49,197 nt of DNA from Thermoflexales bacterium (GCA_019694215.1 JAIBCK010000013.1:1-49197), one strand, 5' to 3'. Positions 20,674 through 29,776 are shown, numbered from the stretch's first letter. A program made the numbers and translations. Notes: a model not told the origin generated them from the letters alone.

Positions 20674-22518
20674 ATGACGCACTGCAAACGGCGATTGGCG
20701 ACAGGCGCCATCCTCTTCGTCGGGTTTGGCATCGCCACGCTGTCGCTGGGGTGGCGCGCGTTGTGGGGCGATGAAGCCTTCGCCGTCTGGGCCAGCACGC
20801 AGCCCTGGGCGCAGTTGTTTCAGGGTCTCGACAACAGCCCGACTGGCTACTACGCCGCCCTCAAGCTGGCGCGGGCGGCGTTTGGCGAGAGCGTGTTTGC
20901 CATCCGTTATGGCTCGGTGCTGTGTGCGCTGGTCTTTGGGGCCTTGAGCCTCCGCCTGGCAGGTTGGGTGCTCCCGCGCGCCGCGCGCCCGGCGGCAACG
21001 CTGCTGGTGGTCGCCTGGGTGGCGCTGGCCCCGCTTGCCACCTACTACGCGCAGGAGGCGCGCATGTATGCGCTGGCCTGCGCGCTGATGGCCGGGGCCA
21101 TGCTCACGACGACGCGCCTCGCGACAGGTCAAGGGCGCACGGCTGTGCTTTGGACGTTGTATGCAGCTCTATCCATCGCCGCGATGGGCGTGCACCTGTA
21201 CGCGGTGGCCATCGTCGCTGTCGACGCCGTCTTCCTGTTCCTGCTGGCCATGCGCCGTCGGGTGGACTGGCGCGGTTGGGCGACCGCGCATGCGGCGATT
21301 GCGCTGCTCTACGGGGGCTGGTTCTTCGGCATCCAGTCGCGCAATGTTCAGGCCGCCCACAGCGAGGGCCTGCTTCCCGCCCTGCCGACGCTGCTCGCGA
21401 ATTTCGGCCAGGGCTGGCTGGGCTTGACCGCGGGGGCCACGCCCGATCCGCGTCTGTGGCCCGTGGCCGTGGCCCTGGCGGCGTTGATCGTGCTGGGTCT
21501 CCTGAGGGGGAGGGCGCTGCGCGAGCGGCGCGCGCTCGCGGCCGGCTGGATGCTGGGCGCGCTGGCCATCGCGACGCTGACATCTAGTCTGGTTCCGGTC
21601 TTTCACCCGCGCTACTTCCTCTTTGCCCTGCTGCCAGCCGGGCTGGCGCTGGCGCTGGGCTATGACCGTTTGCCGCGGGCGGGCCGGCTGGTGACCTGGC
21701 TGGTCGTTCTCGCGCTCGCCACGAGCGGCGCGCTGACGCTCTTCGACCGCAGCTGGGCCAAGAGCCGCTACGACGAGCTGCTCACGCTCATCCGACGCGA
21801 GGCCCAGCCCGGCGATGGCGTCATCCTGCAGAACAGCGACCAGATCTTTCAATATGCCTACTACGGCCCGCTGCCGCAGGAGCCCCTCGTGGTCCAGAAC
21901 AACTGGTCGGAGGAGCGCATCGCGCAGGCCTACGACGCCTACAGCGCGAACCATGCGCGCATCTGGCTGCTGAACTATGGGCGTGATGCGATTGTCACGC
22001 CGAGGCCTCTGATCGAGCGCCGCCTGGCGTCGGTGGCGGTGCGCTCGAAACTCGTCTCGGGCGGTGATTCCACCCTTGCCCTGTTCGAGCGCATTCCCGC
22101 GGAGGGCGGTCCGATCACACCGCGCAACGACCGCTGGGCGGATGGGCTGACGCTCACCGGCTGGCGCTGGCGCGCGCGCAACATCCAGCCCGGCGGCACG
22201 TTGGTCTTCGACCTGCTCTGGCGCGCCGATGCGAAGCCCTCGACGGACTACACGCTCTTTGTCCACCTGCGGAGGGGGAGTGAGGACGCCCGCGTCGCCG
22301 GGTCGGATGCCGCCCCCGTCTCCGGCTCGCGGCCGACCGGCGGCTGGCAGAGCGGCGAGGCCATCACCGACACGCGCTCGCTGGCGCTGCCGCCCGACCT
22401 GCCCGCCGGCGAGTACCGCCTGGTGATCGGGTGGTATCGCTTCCCGAGTTTCGAGCGGCCGAATCTGGCGGACGGATCGGGCAGCGAAGTGGTGCTGACG
22501 ACGCTGACGGTGCCATAG
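20674..22518 (+). CDS. GT-C (ArnT/PMT-like) membrane glycosyltransferase
   Basis: 614 residues with about 9-10 membrane segments in the first 360 residues, then a soluble beta-rich C-terminal domain (~residues 460-614). The first periplasmic loop holds WGDEAFAVWAS, the Asp-containing catalytic loop of GT39/GT83 enzymes. A second loop has PLATYYAQEARMYAL, a conserved GT-C signature. Such enzymes move a sugar from a polyprenyl-phosphate donor to a protein, lipid or glycan outside the membrane; donor and acceptor are unknown. The C-terminal domain (FVHLRRG, ITDTRSLALPPDLPAGEYRL) resembles carbohydrate-binding add-ons found in Chloroflexota GT-C proteins. Last gene of the epimerase-M19 operon. 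Confidence 0.88.
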   Translation: MTHCKRRLATGAILFVGFGIATLSLGWRALWGDEAFAVWASTQPWAQLFQGLDNSPTGYYAALKLARAAFGESVFAIRYGSVLCALVFGALSLRLAGWVLPRAARPAATLLVVAWVALAPLATYYAQEARMYALACALMAGAMLTTTRLATGQGRTAVLWTLYAALSIAAMGVHLYAVAIVAVDAVFLFLLAMRRRVDWRGWATAHAAIALLYGGWFFGIQSRNVQAAHSEGLLPALPTLLANFGQGWLGLTAGATPDPRLWPVAVALAALIVLGLLRGRALRERRALAAGWMLGALAIATLTSSLVPVFHPRYFLFALLPAGLALALGYDRLPRAGRLVTWLVVLALATSGALTLFDRSWAKSRYDELLTLIRREAQPGDGVILQNSDQIFQYAYYGPLPQEPLVVQNNWSEERIAQAYDAYSANHARIWLLNYGRDAIVTPRPLIERRLASVAVRSKLVSGGDSTLALFERIPAEGGPITPRNDRWADGLTLTGWRWRARNIQPGGTLVFDLLWRADAKPSTDYTLFVHLRRGSEDARVAGSDAAPVSGSRPTGGWQSGEAITDTRSLALPPDLPAGEYRLVIGWYRFPSFERPNLADGSGSEVVLTTLTVP

Positions 22519-22556
22519 GTCCATGAGTGGGATGGGGGATACTGTCCGGCGTACGG

Positions 22557-23966
22557 ATGGAACTCTCCGATCTCATCGCCGCGAACCGCGATCTGATTTA
22601 CTTTGTGTATGGTCAGGTCTTCTTTGTCATGGGGCTGGCCGTGGCCCTTCAGACGCGGCGGCGATCCCGACTCGAACTGGCGCGCAGCCTGCAGTGGCTG
22701 GCGCTCTTTGGCCTGATCCACGGCGCCTACGAGTGGGGCGAGGTCTTCATCCCGATCCAATCGCGCTTCCTGCCGGAGTCCACGATTCACTTCCTGATGG
22801 CCGGGCGCAACGCCTTGCTCGGCCTTTCTTTCGCCTGTCTGCTGGCCTTCGGGCTTTCCCTGCTGCACGGTTTTGTCTCAGCGGCCGTGTTGACGCGCCT
22901 GCGCGCGGTGCCAGCGGTCCTGTTCGTCGTGTGGTTTGCCATCGCGCTGTATGGCGTGCTACCGGTTGCCCCGACCTTTGACGAGTGGTCGCGCACGGCC
23001 AATGCGCTGGCACGCTATTTCATCGGGTTGCCGGGTGCGCTGCTCGCGGCCTACGGATTGCGTCGCCACGCGCTGGAGCGGATCGCGCCCCTGGGCCTGC
23101 CCGAGATCGTCCGTGCGCTGCGCGTGGCAGGTTATTCGCTGGCGTTGTACGCCGTCCTGGCCGGCGTCATCGTCCCGCAGGTCGGCTTCTTCCCGGGCAA
23201 CCTCATCAACGGCTTGGCCTTCCAGAACACCGTTGGTCTTCCCGTGACCGTATTCCGCTCGTTGTGCGGTGGTGTCCTGGCCTTCACGATCATCCGCGCG
23301 CTGGAGGTCTTCGACGTGGAAGTCGTCCGGCAGGTGGAGCGGATGGAGCAGGCGCAGATCCTGGCCGCCGAGCGCGAGCGCATCGGCCGGGACTTGCACG
23401 ATGGCGCCATCCAGCTCGTCTACACCGCCGGTCTGCTGGTGGAGTCGGCGCAGGCGCAAGCACCGGATCCCTCTCCCCTGCGCGACCGCCTGGACCGCGC
23501 CGTCGCCGTGTTGCGCGATGCCGTCACGGCATTGCGGCGCAACCTGGGCGAGCTGCGGGCAACCCCGGCCGGCGTGCCGCTGCGGGAGGCCCTGGCCAGC
23601 CTTGCGCGGGACCGACGCTGGGCGTCGTTCATCGAGATCACGCTCGAAAGCAACCTGACAGCCGAAGACAGCATGGATTCCGAGCGGGCCGACCATCTCG
23701 TCACCATCGTCAATGAAGCCCTCTCAAACGTTGTGCGACACGCGCAGGCGCGGCGTGTGCTTCTGCTCGCGCAGCGCAACGCGGAGGGCCTGCGGGTGAT
23801 GGTGCAGGACGATGGCACGGGCATGCCCGCCCGCGTCAACGCCGGCTACGGGCTGCGCAACATGCGCGAGCGCGCGCGCCTGCTGCGCGGGGAGCTGCGC
23901 ATCGAGCCCGGCGGCCGACGCGGGACGCGCGTCATCGTCGACGTGCCCTGGGAGGATGTGCCATGA
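22557..23966 (+). CDS. NarL-type sensor histidine kinase (HisKA_3)
   Basis: 469 residues from ATG 22557. Roughly seven or eight hydrophobic segments occupy residues 10-255 and form an integral-membrane sensor without a large extracellular domain. The dimerisation/phospho-acceptor helix is ERERIGRDLHDGAIQ, with His281. The ATPase domain has the N box HLVTIVNEALSNVVRHAQA and G boxes VQDDGTGMP and GYGLRNMRERA. An earlier GTG at 22527 adds ten unlikely residues. The response-regulator ATG overlaps its stop (ATGA), so the two are translationally coupled. The signal is unknown. A TACTGT 11 bases before the ATG could be a near-leaderless -10 box. Confidence 0.92.
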   Translation: MELSDLIAANRDLIYFVYGQVFFVMGLAVALQTRRRSRLELARSLQWLALFGLIHGAYEWGEVFIPIQSRFLPESTIHFLMAGRNALLGLSFACLLAFGLSLLHGFVSAAVLTRLRAVPAVLFVVWFAIALYGVLPVAPTFDEWSRTANALARYFIGLPGALLAAYGLRRHALERIAPLGLPEIVRALRVAGYSLALYAVLAGVIVPQVGFFPGNLINGLAFQNTVGLPVTVFRSLCGGVLAFTIIRALEVFDVEVVRQVERMEQAQILAAERERIGRDLHDGAIQLVYTAGLLVESAQAQAPDPSPLRDRLDRAVAVLRDAVTALRRNLGELRATPAGVPLREALASLARDRRWASFIEITLESNLTAEDSMDSERADHLVTIVNEALSNVVRHAQARRVLLLAQRNAEGLRVMVQDDGTGMPARVNAGYGLRNMRERARLLRGELRIEPGGRRGTRVIVDVPWEDVP

Positions 23967-24637
23967 GCCGAATTCGGGTCATGCTGGTCGACGATCACGA
24001 GATCGTCCGGCTCGGGCTGATGACGCTGATCAACGATCATCCCGGGATGGAGGTCGTGGCTGAGGCTGGCAGCGCGGCGACGGCGCTCGAGATGGCGCAA
24101 CGTCACCGGCCCGACGTCATCCTGATGGACATCCGTATGCCCGGTGAGAGCGGGTTGGATGCCACGCAACGCATTGTCGCAGCCATGCCCGACATGCGCA
24201 TCGTCATCCTGACCTCGTTTGCGGATGATGAGCTGGTGGCGCGCGCGATACGGGCCGGGGCCATTGGCTATGTGTTGAAACAGGTCGGCAATGCCGAGTT
24301 GCTGCGGGCCATTGCCGCAGCGGGGCGCGGGGAGGCCGTGCTGGATGCAGCGACGACCGCACGCCTGATGGCGCGCCTGCGCGAGGCGGATCGCAAGAGC
24401 GACCAGGATGCCTTTCGTGACCTGTCCGAACGGGAGCTCGACGTGCTCGAGCTCATCGCGCGCGGCATGAGCAACGGGGAAATTGGCGCGCAGCTTGCAT
24501 TGGCCGAGAAGACGGTGCGCAACCATGTCAGCGACATGCTGGACAAGTTGCATCTCGGCAATCGCGTCGAGCTGGCCGTCTATGCCGTGCGCCATCACCT
24601 CGACGAGAAGCGCGAGCGGCCTGGCCGGGACGCGTGA
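23963..24637 (+). CDS. NarL/LuxR-type response regulator
   Basis: 224 residues. The receiver has the acidic pair in VMLVDDHE, phospho-acceptor Asp56 (VILMDIRMP), Thr/Ser in LTSFADDE and Lys in GYVLKQVG. The C-terminal LuxR HTH is LSERELDVLELIARGMSNGE, then KTVRNHVSDMLDKL. It is the partner of the kinase at 22557, with a 4-bp overlap. An 11-bp-stem hairpin begins at its stop codon. Likely a transcription activator; its targets are not visible here. Confidence 0.95.
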   Translation: MSRIRVMLVDDHEIVRLGLMTLINDHPGMEVVAEAGSAATALEMAQRHRPDVILMDIRMPGESGLDATQRIVAAMPDMRIVILTSFADDELVARAIRAGAIGYVLKQVGNAELLRAIAAAGRGEAVLDAATTARLMARLREADRKSDQDAFRDLSERELDVLELIARGMSNGEIGAQLALAEKTVRNHVSDMLDKLHLGNRVELAVYAVRHHLDEKRERPGRDA

Positions 24638-24672
24638 GAGGCCGCCCCGGCATGGAACCGAGGCGGCCTCTC
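24636..24672. terminator. Hairpin terminator between convergent operons
   Basis: A perfect 11-bp stem (GAGAGGCCGCC 24636-24646, GGCGGCCTCTC 24662-24672) with a 15-base loop and no T-tract. It begins inside the response-regulator stop codon and lies before the convergent gene ending at 24717. Confidence 0.55.
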
Positions 24673-24716
24673 AGTCGCGAGGGGCGCGGGTCTGGACCCG
24701 TGCCAGACAAGCGCGG

Positions 24717-25091
24717 TTATTTCGCCGTGAAAGCCTCAAAGACCGGCGGGAAGCTGCCGATCAGACCAATGGCGAAGCCAACCAGCCCGATCGTGACGGC
24801 CGTGCGGGTGGTGGTGTTCTTGCCCTTCCACAGAATGCCGAGCACCGCCCACACGATGAAGAACAGCACGGTGGGGATGATCGTCTTGCCGGAGAGCGGA
24901 CCCACGCCCTTGTCCCAGGTGAGGAAGGTCTTGAAGGCAGGGAGCGCCTCGCTGAGCGGAATGATCAGACCCAGCGCCGCAGCGCCGATGCCTGCAGCAA
25001 TGAAGCTGGCGTTCACGGGGCCATTGGCGACATCGGCCAGCTCGATCTGCTCAGCCTTGGTCGTGATCGTGATCTTGTTTTCGTTTGCCAT
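24717..25091 (-). CDS. Small membrane protein of unknown function (124 aa)
   Basis: ATG 25091 is preceded by a strong Shine-Dalgarno (AGGAG, ~8 bases upstream). The N-terminus is soluble (MANENKITITTKAEQIELAD), followed by three membrane segments: SFIAAGIGAAALGLIIPL, TIIPTVLFFIVWAVLGIL and AVTIGLVGFAIGLIGSFPPV. I know no family name. It is the second gene of a two-gene membrane unit with 25133-25681 (41 bp apart). A longer upstream frame to 25514 overlaps that neighbour and has shadow-like Arg-rich composition, so it is rejected. Confidence 0.75.
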   Translation of the reverse strand: MANENKITITTKAEQIELADVANGPVNASFIAAGIGAAALGLIIPLSEALPAFKTFLTWDKGVGPLSGKTIIPTVLFFIVWAVLGILWKGKNTTTRTAVTIGLVGFAIGLIGSFPPVFEAFTAK

Positions 25092-25132
25092 GACAGTTTT
25101 CTCCTGACGCTTTGAATTCCAATCGACCTGGC

Positions 25133-25681
25133 CTAGTGCAGCGGAGCGGCCTTGGTGATGAAGGCGCCGAACGCGCCAGCAGCGGCGGCGGCGACGAAGG
25201 CGAGGATGAAGAAGATCGCCGCGGCGCGGCGGATCTGCGGGTGCTTGCTCAGCGTCGCGCCGTAGTGCGACGTGACAAACGCGACAACCGTGGCGGCGAT
25301 GGGCGCCAGCCAGGCGACGTGCTCCTTCCACTCCATGCCAAACGTATGCCACTCTGCCGTCGTCTTGCTCGCCAGCAGGAAGTAGCGCGGGTAGTTCAGC
25401 AGCTGCGCGGCCACCTTGGTGTCGATGCCGGCAGGCGGCGCGGCGCGGTACCAGGGATACACCACCCAGGTGCCGGTGATCACGGTCAGCCAGACCACGG
25501 CGGCGAGCACCCACATGCCGATCTGAAGACGGCGCGCGCGCTCATTAATGCCGGATACGGTCACCCATTCTGGCTTGAAGCTGTACAGGCCGGCCAGACC
25601 GCCCGCGAACGCGAGCAGGAAGATGGCCCCGAAGCCCATGCCGTGGATCAGCGTCCACAGCTCTCTGGTTGTAACTTCCAT
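25133..25681 (-). CDS. Integral membrane protein with conserved-looking His/Trp residues (182 aa)
   Basis: Four hydrophobic helices: LIHGMGFGAIFLLAFAGGLA, IGMWVLAAVVWLTVITGTWV, HVAWLAPIAATVVAFVTSHY and AAAIFFILAFVAAAAAGAFG. Histidines lie near helix ends (His13 in TLIHGMG, the WHTFGMEWKEHVAW segment, TSHYG), as in small heme- or quinone-binding membrane proteins, but no cytochrome motif is certain. A Shine-Dalgarno GAGGT precedes ATG 25681. Its partner downstream is another small membrane protein. The function is unknown. A respiratory accessory role is a guess from the His pattern only. Confidence 0.75.
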   Translation of the reverse strand: MEVTTRELWTLIHGMGFGAIFLLAFAGGLAGLYSFKPEWVTVSGINERARRLQIGMWVLAAVVWLTVITGTWVVYPWYRAAPPAGIDTKVAAQLLNYPRYFLLASKTTAEWHTFGMEWKEHVAWLAPIAATVVAFVTSHYGATLSKHPQIRRAAAIFFILAFVAAAAAGAFGAFITKAAPLH

Positions 25682-25840
25682 TGGATTTACCTCGTGAATG
25701 AAGACAGGACACCGCGCGCCCGAAGCGGACGCGCAGACCCAGGGGTCCGCTTCAGTCTTATCCCAGCACCGGCCGCGAGGGCAGGGTCAATCGACCCCTT
25801 TGTGTTGAGACAGGTGTCCCAGATGGAAGAGGACGGGCGC

Positions 25841-25846
25841 TAGAAT
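25841..25846 (+). promoter_or_regulatory. Leaderless -10 box of the DUF4230-like gene
   Basis: TAGAAT with a 6-base spacer to ATG 25853. Confidence 0.5.
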
Positions 25847-25852
25847 GCCCGC

Positions 25853-26695
25853 ATGCTCAACGTCGCCAACACTGCAAAAAAGCTGCTCCGTCAGGGATGG
25901 ACGTATCTCGTGCTCGTGGCCGCGGCCATCGCCCTTTTCTATCTTGCCTACAGCGTGCGGGGGGTCAACCTCGACGCCATCCTCGCCGCCGGGCTGGTCT
26001 TTGCCTGCCTGGTCGCGCTCTTTCTCGGCGCGCGCCGCCCGCCCGGGAAGCTCGAAGCCCCGCGCGTGACGACGACGCTGCTCACGCCCACGGTGCTGGT
26101 CAATGAGATTCGCGCCGCCGCCCTGGTCAGCCTGGGCCAGATTGGCACGGTGACGGTGAAGAAGGAGCGCGACAAGAAGGTCGACGATGGGGAAGCGCTC
26201 TTCGTCGGGCTGCGCAACAAGATGCTGGGGGAGGAGCTGGTCATGGACGTCGGCGTGCGCATCGTTGCCGGGGTCAACCTCAAGCACCTGACCGAGGATG
26301 ACATCAAAATCAGCGGCGCCGGCGTGGACATCACCCTGCCGCCGACCAAGGTGTTGATGGTGTATGTCGACGAATCGCTCACGCGCGTGGTCGAGCGCAA
26401 GAAGGGCTGGCTGAGCGGACACGAGCTCGCGCTCATGGATGAGGCACGCCGGGATGCCATGAATGCCATGGTCAATGCCGCCATCGACAAGGGCCTGTTC
26501 GAGCGGGCCGGGCAGCAGGCCGCGCTCACGGTCGCCGGCCTCGCGCGCGGGCTGGGTGCCGAAAACGTGAATGTGCGCGCCACCCTCCCCGTGATCGGGC
26601 AACACTTCGAGGAGCTCCAGGATCCCGAGCTGATCGCCAAACTCAAGGCCCTCCCGGACGCGGTCGTGCCACGCGACGACCAACACGACGCCTGA
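25853..26695 (+). CDS. DUF4230-like membrane-anchored protein
   Basis: 280 residues. Two adjacent hydrophobic helices (WTYLVLVAAAIALFYLAY, and ILAAGLVFACLVALFLGA) anchor the N-terminus. The rest is soluble, with the DUF4230 pattern: IRAAALVSLGQIGTVTVKKE, VMDVGVRIVAGVNLKHLTED, ITLPPTKVLMVYVDES, and a long amphipathic helix (residues ~200-240) before LGAENVNVRATLPVIG. The family's function is unknown; it looks like a membrane-associated scaffold. It stands just before cysS, but both have their own -10 box. Confidence 0.75.
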   Translation: MLNVANTAKKLLRQGWTYLVLVAAAIALFYLAYSVRGVNLDAILAAGLVFACLVALFLGARRPPGKLEAPRVTTTLLTPTVLVNEIRAAALVSLGQIGTVTVKKERDKKVDDGEALFVGLRNKMLGEELVMDVGVRIVAGVNLKHLTEDDIKISGAGVDITLPPTKVLMVYVDESLTRVVERKKGWLSGHELALMDEARRDAMNAMVNAAIDKGLFERAGQQAALTVAGLARGLGAENVNVRATLPVIGQHFEELQDPELIAKLKALPDAVVPRDDQHDA

Positions 26696-26700
26696 TCGGC

Positions 26701-26706
26701 TACGAT
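26701..26706 (+). promoter_or_regulatory. -10 box of cysS
   Basis: TACGAT, 9 bases before ATG 26716, giving an essentially leaderless mRNA. Confidence 0.5.
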
Positions 26707-26715
26707 AGCACGACC

Positions 26716-28095
26716 ATGCTTCGCTTCTTTGACACGTACACACGCACCCTGCGCGACTTCGAGCCCCTGAACGGTCCCGCCGTCGGGATGTACACCTGCG
26801 GCCCCACGGTCTACGACTACGCCCACATCGGCAACCTGCGCACCTACATCTTCGAGGACCTGCTCCGCCGCGTGCTCGTCTTCAACGGTTATGCGGTCAA
26901 GCACGTGATGAACATCACCGACGTTGGCCATCTCACCTCGGATGCCGACAGCGGCGAGGATCGCATGGAGAAGGGTTCGCGCCGGACGGGCCGCAGCGCC
27001 TGGGAGATCGCCGCGATGTACACCGAGGCTTTTCAGGCCGATCTGCGCCGGCTCAACATCAACGAGCCGCACGTGTGGTGTCGCGCGACGGATCACATCG
27101 CAGAACAAATCGACTTCATCCGCGAAATCGAGGCGCGCAGCTTCACCTACCGCACCTCGGATGGCCTGTACTTTGACACCTCGCGCGTGGACGACTACGG
27201 CTATCTCGCGCGACTCAACACCGAAGGGTTGCAGGCGGGCGCGCGCGTGGAGATGGCCGAGAAGCGCCATCCCACCGACTTCGCGCTGTGGAAGTTCAGC
27301 GCGCCGGAGGAGAAGCGCCAGATGGAATGGGCGAGCCCGTGGGGCACGGGCTTCCCGGGCTGGCACATCGAGTGCTCAGCGATGGCCGCGCGCTATCTCG
27401 GCCCGTATTTCGACATCCACTGCGGGGGCGAGGATCACATCATGGTCCATCACCCGAACGAGATCGCGCAGACGCAGGCGCGCCACGGCACGCGCCTGGC
27501 CAACTTCTGGATGCACGGCTACTTCCTGCAGATCGACAGCAGCCGGATGGGCAAGTCGATGGGCAACTTCCTGCGCGTGCAGACCCTCATCGACGAGGGC
27601 TACGAGCCGCTGGTCTGGCGCTTCTTCTGCCTCGGCGCCCACTACCGCAGCAAGCTGAACTTCAACTGGGAGGCGCTGGAGGGCGCCCGCGCGGCGCTCA
27701 ATCGCCTGCGCGCGGCCGTGCTGGGCTGGCCGGCCGATGCCGCCGCCGCGCCCGATGCGGCGTTTGTCGCGCGCTTCACCGACGCCGTCAACGACGACCT
27801 CAACCTGCCGCGCGCGTTGGCCGTGACCTGGGAGCTGGTGCGCAGCGACCTTCCGTCCGGCGTGCGGCACGCCACGATGGGCGTGTTCGACCGCATCCTC
27901 GGGCTGGACCTGCTGACCTGGAAGCCGGAGGCTGTCGCCATCCCCGCCGAAGTTCAGGCCGTGCTCGACGCGCGCGCGCTGGCCCGCAAGGAGCGGCGCT
28001 GGGCGGATGCCGATGCGCTTCGGGCGAAGGCCCGCGACCTGGGTTTCGAAATTGAGGATACCCCGCAGGGTCAGAAAGCGCGAAAAGTCACCTGA
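26716..28095 (+). CDS. cysS: Cysteinyl-tRNA synthetase
   Basis: 459 residues, the usual bacterial length. The class I HIGH motif is YAHIGN (in TCGPTVYDYAHIGNLRTY) and the KMSKS loop is SSRMGKSMGNF. Zinc and Cys-selection ligands are seen in MYTCGPT, GWHIECSAMA and HCGGEDHIMVHHPNE. The C-terminal anticodon-binding helices end ADALRAKARDLGFEIEDTPQ, the classic CysRS tail. It charges tRNA-Cys. The variant RMGKS for KMSKS is unusual but keeps the catalytic lysine position. A downstream gene follows after about 85 bp. Confidence 0.97.
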   Translation: MLRFFDTYTRTLRDFEPLNGPAVGMYTCGPTVYDYAHIGNLRTYIFEDLLRRVLVFNGYAVKHVMNITDVGHLTSDADSGEDRMEKGSRRTGRSAWEIAAMYTEAFQADLRRLNINEPHVWCRATDHIAEQIDFIREIEARSFTYRTSDGLYFDTSRVDDYGYLARLNTEGLQAGARVEMAEKRHPTDFALWKFSAPEEKRQMEWASPWGTGFPGWHIECSAMAARYLGPYFDIHCGGEDHIMVHHPNEIAQTQARHGTRLANFWMHGYFLQIDSSRMGKSMGNFLRVQTLIDEGYEPLVWRFFCLGAHYRSKLNFNWEALEGARAALNRLRAAVLGWPADAAAAPDAAFVARFTDAVNDDLNLPRALAVTWELVRSDLPSGVRHATMGVFDRILGLDLLTWKPEAVAIPAEVQAVLDARALARKERRWADADALRAKARDLGFEIEDTPQGQKARKVT

Positions 28096-28179
28096 TTTCC
28101 GGCAGATTCCGCATCGTTGGCGTCTATTCTTCGTATCACAGGAAAGGGCGACGTGGGACGATCACGGCGCTCGGGAGTG

Positions 28180-28701
28180 ATGATGAAAGCGCTGCAAAAA
28201 CTGATCGGGCGTGGCCTGGACTGGGTGCAGACCCGTGCCTTGCGCCCGGAATTTGTGCTTCGAGACGGCGACGAACCCGTCGCCACGCTCGCGCTGTCCC
28301 GGCCGGACGGCGCCTCCGCGTTGGCGACCTGCGCGGAGGGGCGCTGGACGTTTGAGCGGGCCGGGTTTCTGCACACCGAGATCGCCATCCGCTCCGCCGT
28401 GACGGGGCTGCGCCTGGGCGTGTTTCGGCGCAACCTGCGCTCCATTCGCGGCACCCTTACGCTCGACGACGGCCGCCAGTTTTCGGCGGCGCTAAACCCG
28501 AGCGGCATGGCGATCGAGTTTCAGACCGAGGCCGGCGAACCGCTCCTGCGGCTGCAGCAGACCGGGCGCAATTTTGGTCGCGGCCTGCAACTCACCGGGG
28601 CGGCCAGGACGGCGCCAATGCTGCATGAACTGCCGTGGTTGGCCGAGCTCGGTTGGTATCTGGTGATGCTCAACCGCAACGCTGCGGCTGCCGCGGGATA
28701 G
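28180..28701 (+). CDS. Unknown 173-residue beta-rich protein
   Basis: ATG 28180 (MMKALQKLIGRGLDWVQTRA) follows GGGAG at a normal Shine-Dalgarno distance; a longer form could begin at TTG 28117. After an N-terminal amphipathic helix, the body is a series of strands (EFVLRDGDEPVATLALSR, WTFERAGFLHTEIAIRSA, LRLGVFRRNLRSIRGTLTLD, AIEFQTEAGEPLLRLQQT) and a C-terminal helix LPWLAELGWYLVMLNRN. This layout recalls tubby-like/LURP-one folds, only loosely. No catalytic motif, signal peptide or membrane segment is seen. The neighbours (cysS and a protease) do not define a role. Confidence 0.65.
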   Translation: MMKALQKLIGRGLDWVQTRALRPEFVLRDGDEPVATLALSRPDGASALATCAEGRWTFERAGFLHTEIAIRSAVTGLRLGVFRRNLRSIRGTLTLDDGRQFSAALNPSGMAIEFQTEAGEPLLRLQQTGRNFGRGLQLTGAARTAPMLHELPWLAELGWYLVMLNRNAAAAAG

Positions 28702-28713
28702 CGTTGCACTGGC

Positions 28714-28719
28714 TATACT
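28714..28719 (+). promoter_or_regulatory. Leaderless -10 box of the SDH-type protease gene
   Basis: TATACT with a 6-base spacer to ATG 28726. Confidence 0.5.
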
Positions 28720-28725
28720 CGCGGT

Positions 28726-29757
28726 ATGACAGAAGCGCAAACCGCGACACCGCCTGAGCCCACCAAAGCCAAGGTCAAGCAGCCACCCGTCCTGTTCGAG
28801 CAGACGCAACGCGTCATCGCCGAGGCCTCCAGGGCCCTGGGCGGACCGCTGATCGCGTACTGGAACAACCCGCGCGGCAGTGTCTGCCACAACGATGTCA
28901 TTGCGCTGTACGAATTGCTCGACAAGCTGGGCCAGCACGAGACGATCTATCTCTTTCTCAAGTCGGATGGCGGCAGCGGTCAGGTCTCGCTGCGCCTGGT
29001 CAGCCTGCTGCGCCAGCACTGTCGCCGGCTGGTCGCCCTGGTCCCGCTCGAGTGCGCCTCGGCGGCGACGATGATCGCGCTGGGCGCGAACGAAATCCTG
29101 ATGGGCCCGACGGCTTATCTCACCGCCGTCGACACCTCACTCAACCATGCCCTCTCGCCCGTCGATCGCGACAACGAGCGGGTGAGCGTCAGCCTGGACG
29201 AACTGCAGCGCGTGATCCGGCTGTGGCGCGCCGAACAGCCCGACTCGACCGAGAATCCCTACAAGCACCTCTTCCAGTGGGTGCATCCGCTGGTGATCGG
29301 GGCGGTGGACCGCGCCGAGTCGTTGTCGATCATGCTCTGTCGCGAGCTGCTGGCGCACCACATCGCGGATGAGGCCGTCGCCAATCAGATCGCCACGACG
29401 CTGAACTCGAAATACCCGTCGCACAGCTATCCCATCCTGCTGCCCGAGGCGCGCAAGATCGGCCTGAACGCCAACCCGCTGCGCCCGGACGTCAATGCGC
29501 TGCTGGTTGAACTCAATCGGTTGTACAGCGAGATGGGTCAGAAGGCCACGACCGACTTCGACGAGATCCACGCCCACGGCAACGAGATCCTGAACATCTG
29601 GGAGGGCGAAAACCTGCAGGTGTATTTCCAGCAGGACAAGGACTGGTTCTACCGGATCGAGGAGCGGCGCTGGATCACGCTCAACGACAACAGCGGCTGG
29701 CGACGCATCGCGCGGGTGGGCGGCAAGCTCAAGCGCTCGCTCATGCACATCGCCTGA
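28726..29757 (+). CDS. SDH/ClpP-fold serine protease-like protein (PF01972-type)
   Basis: 343 residues. The crotonase/ClpP-like core spans residues ~45-220: PLIAYWNNPRG, YLFLKSDGGSGQVSLRLVSL, LVALVPLECASAATMIALGA, NEILMGPTAYLTAVDTSLNH. The Ser in ECASAATMIALGANE is at the nucleophile position of membrane-type serine proteases (SppA, archaeal SDH proteinase). No transmembrane helix is present, so it is probably cytoplasmic. The C-terminal ~110 residues (NEILNIWEGENLQVYFQQDK, WRRIARVGGKLKRSLMH) are a separate small domain. The substrate is unknown. Confidence 0.82.
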   Translation: MTEAQTATPPEPTKAKVKQPPVLFEQTQRVIAEASRALGGPLIAYWNNPRGSVCHNDVIALYELLDKLGQHETIYLFLKSDGGSGQVSLRLVSLLRQHCRRLVALVPLECASAATMIALGANEILMGPTAYLTAVDTSLNHALSPVDRDNERVSVSLDELQRVIRLWRAEQPDSTENPYKHLFQWVHPLVIGAVDRAESLSIMLCRELLAHHIADEAVANQIATTLNSKYPSHSYPILLPEARKIGLNANPLRPDVNALLVELNRLYSEMGQKATTDFDEIHAHGNEILNIWEGENLQVYFQQDKDWFYRIEERRWITLNDNSGWRRIARVGGKLKRSLMHIA

Positions 29758-29776
29758 CGCACACAGCCGATCTGCG

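Noticed and set aside
18393-20798. 801-codon open frame on the minus strand
   Set aside because: It lies opposite the epimerase and M19 dipeptidase genes, both with clear motifs. It is a shadow frame.
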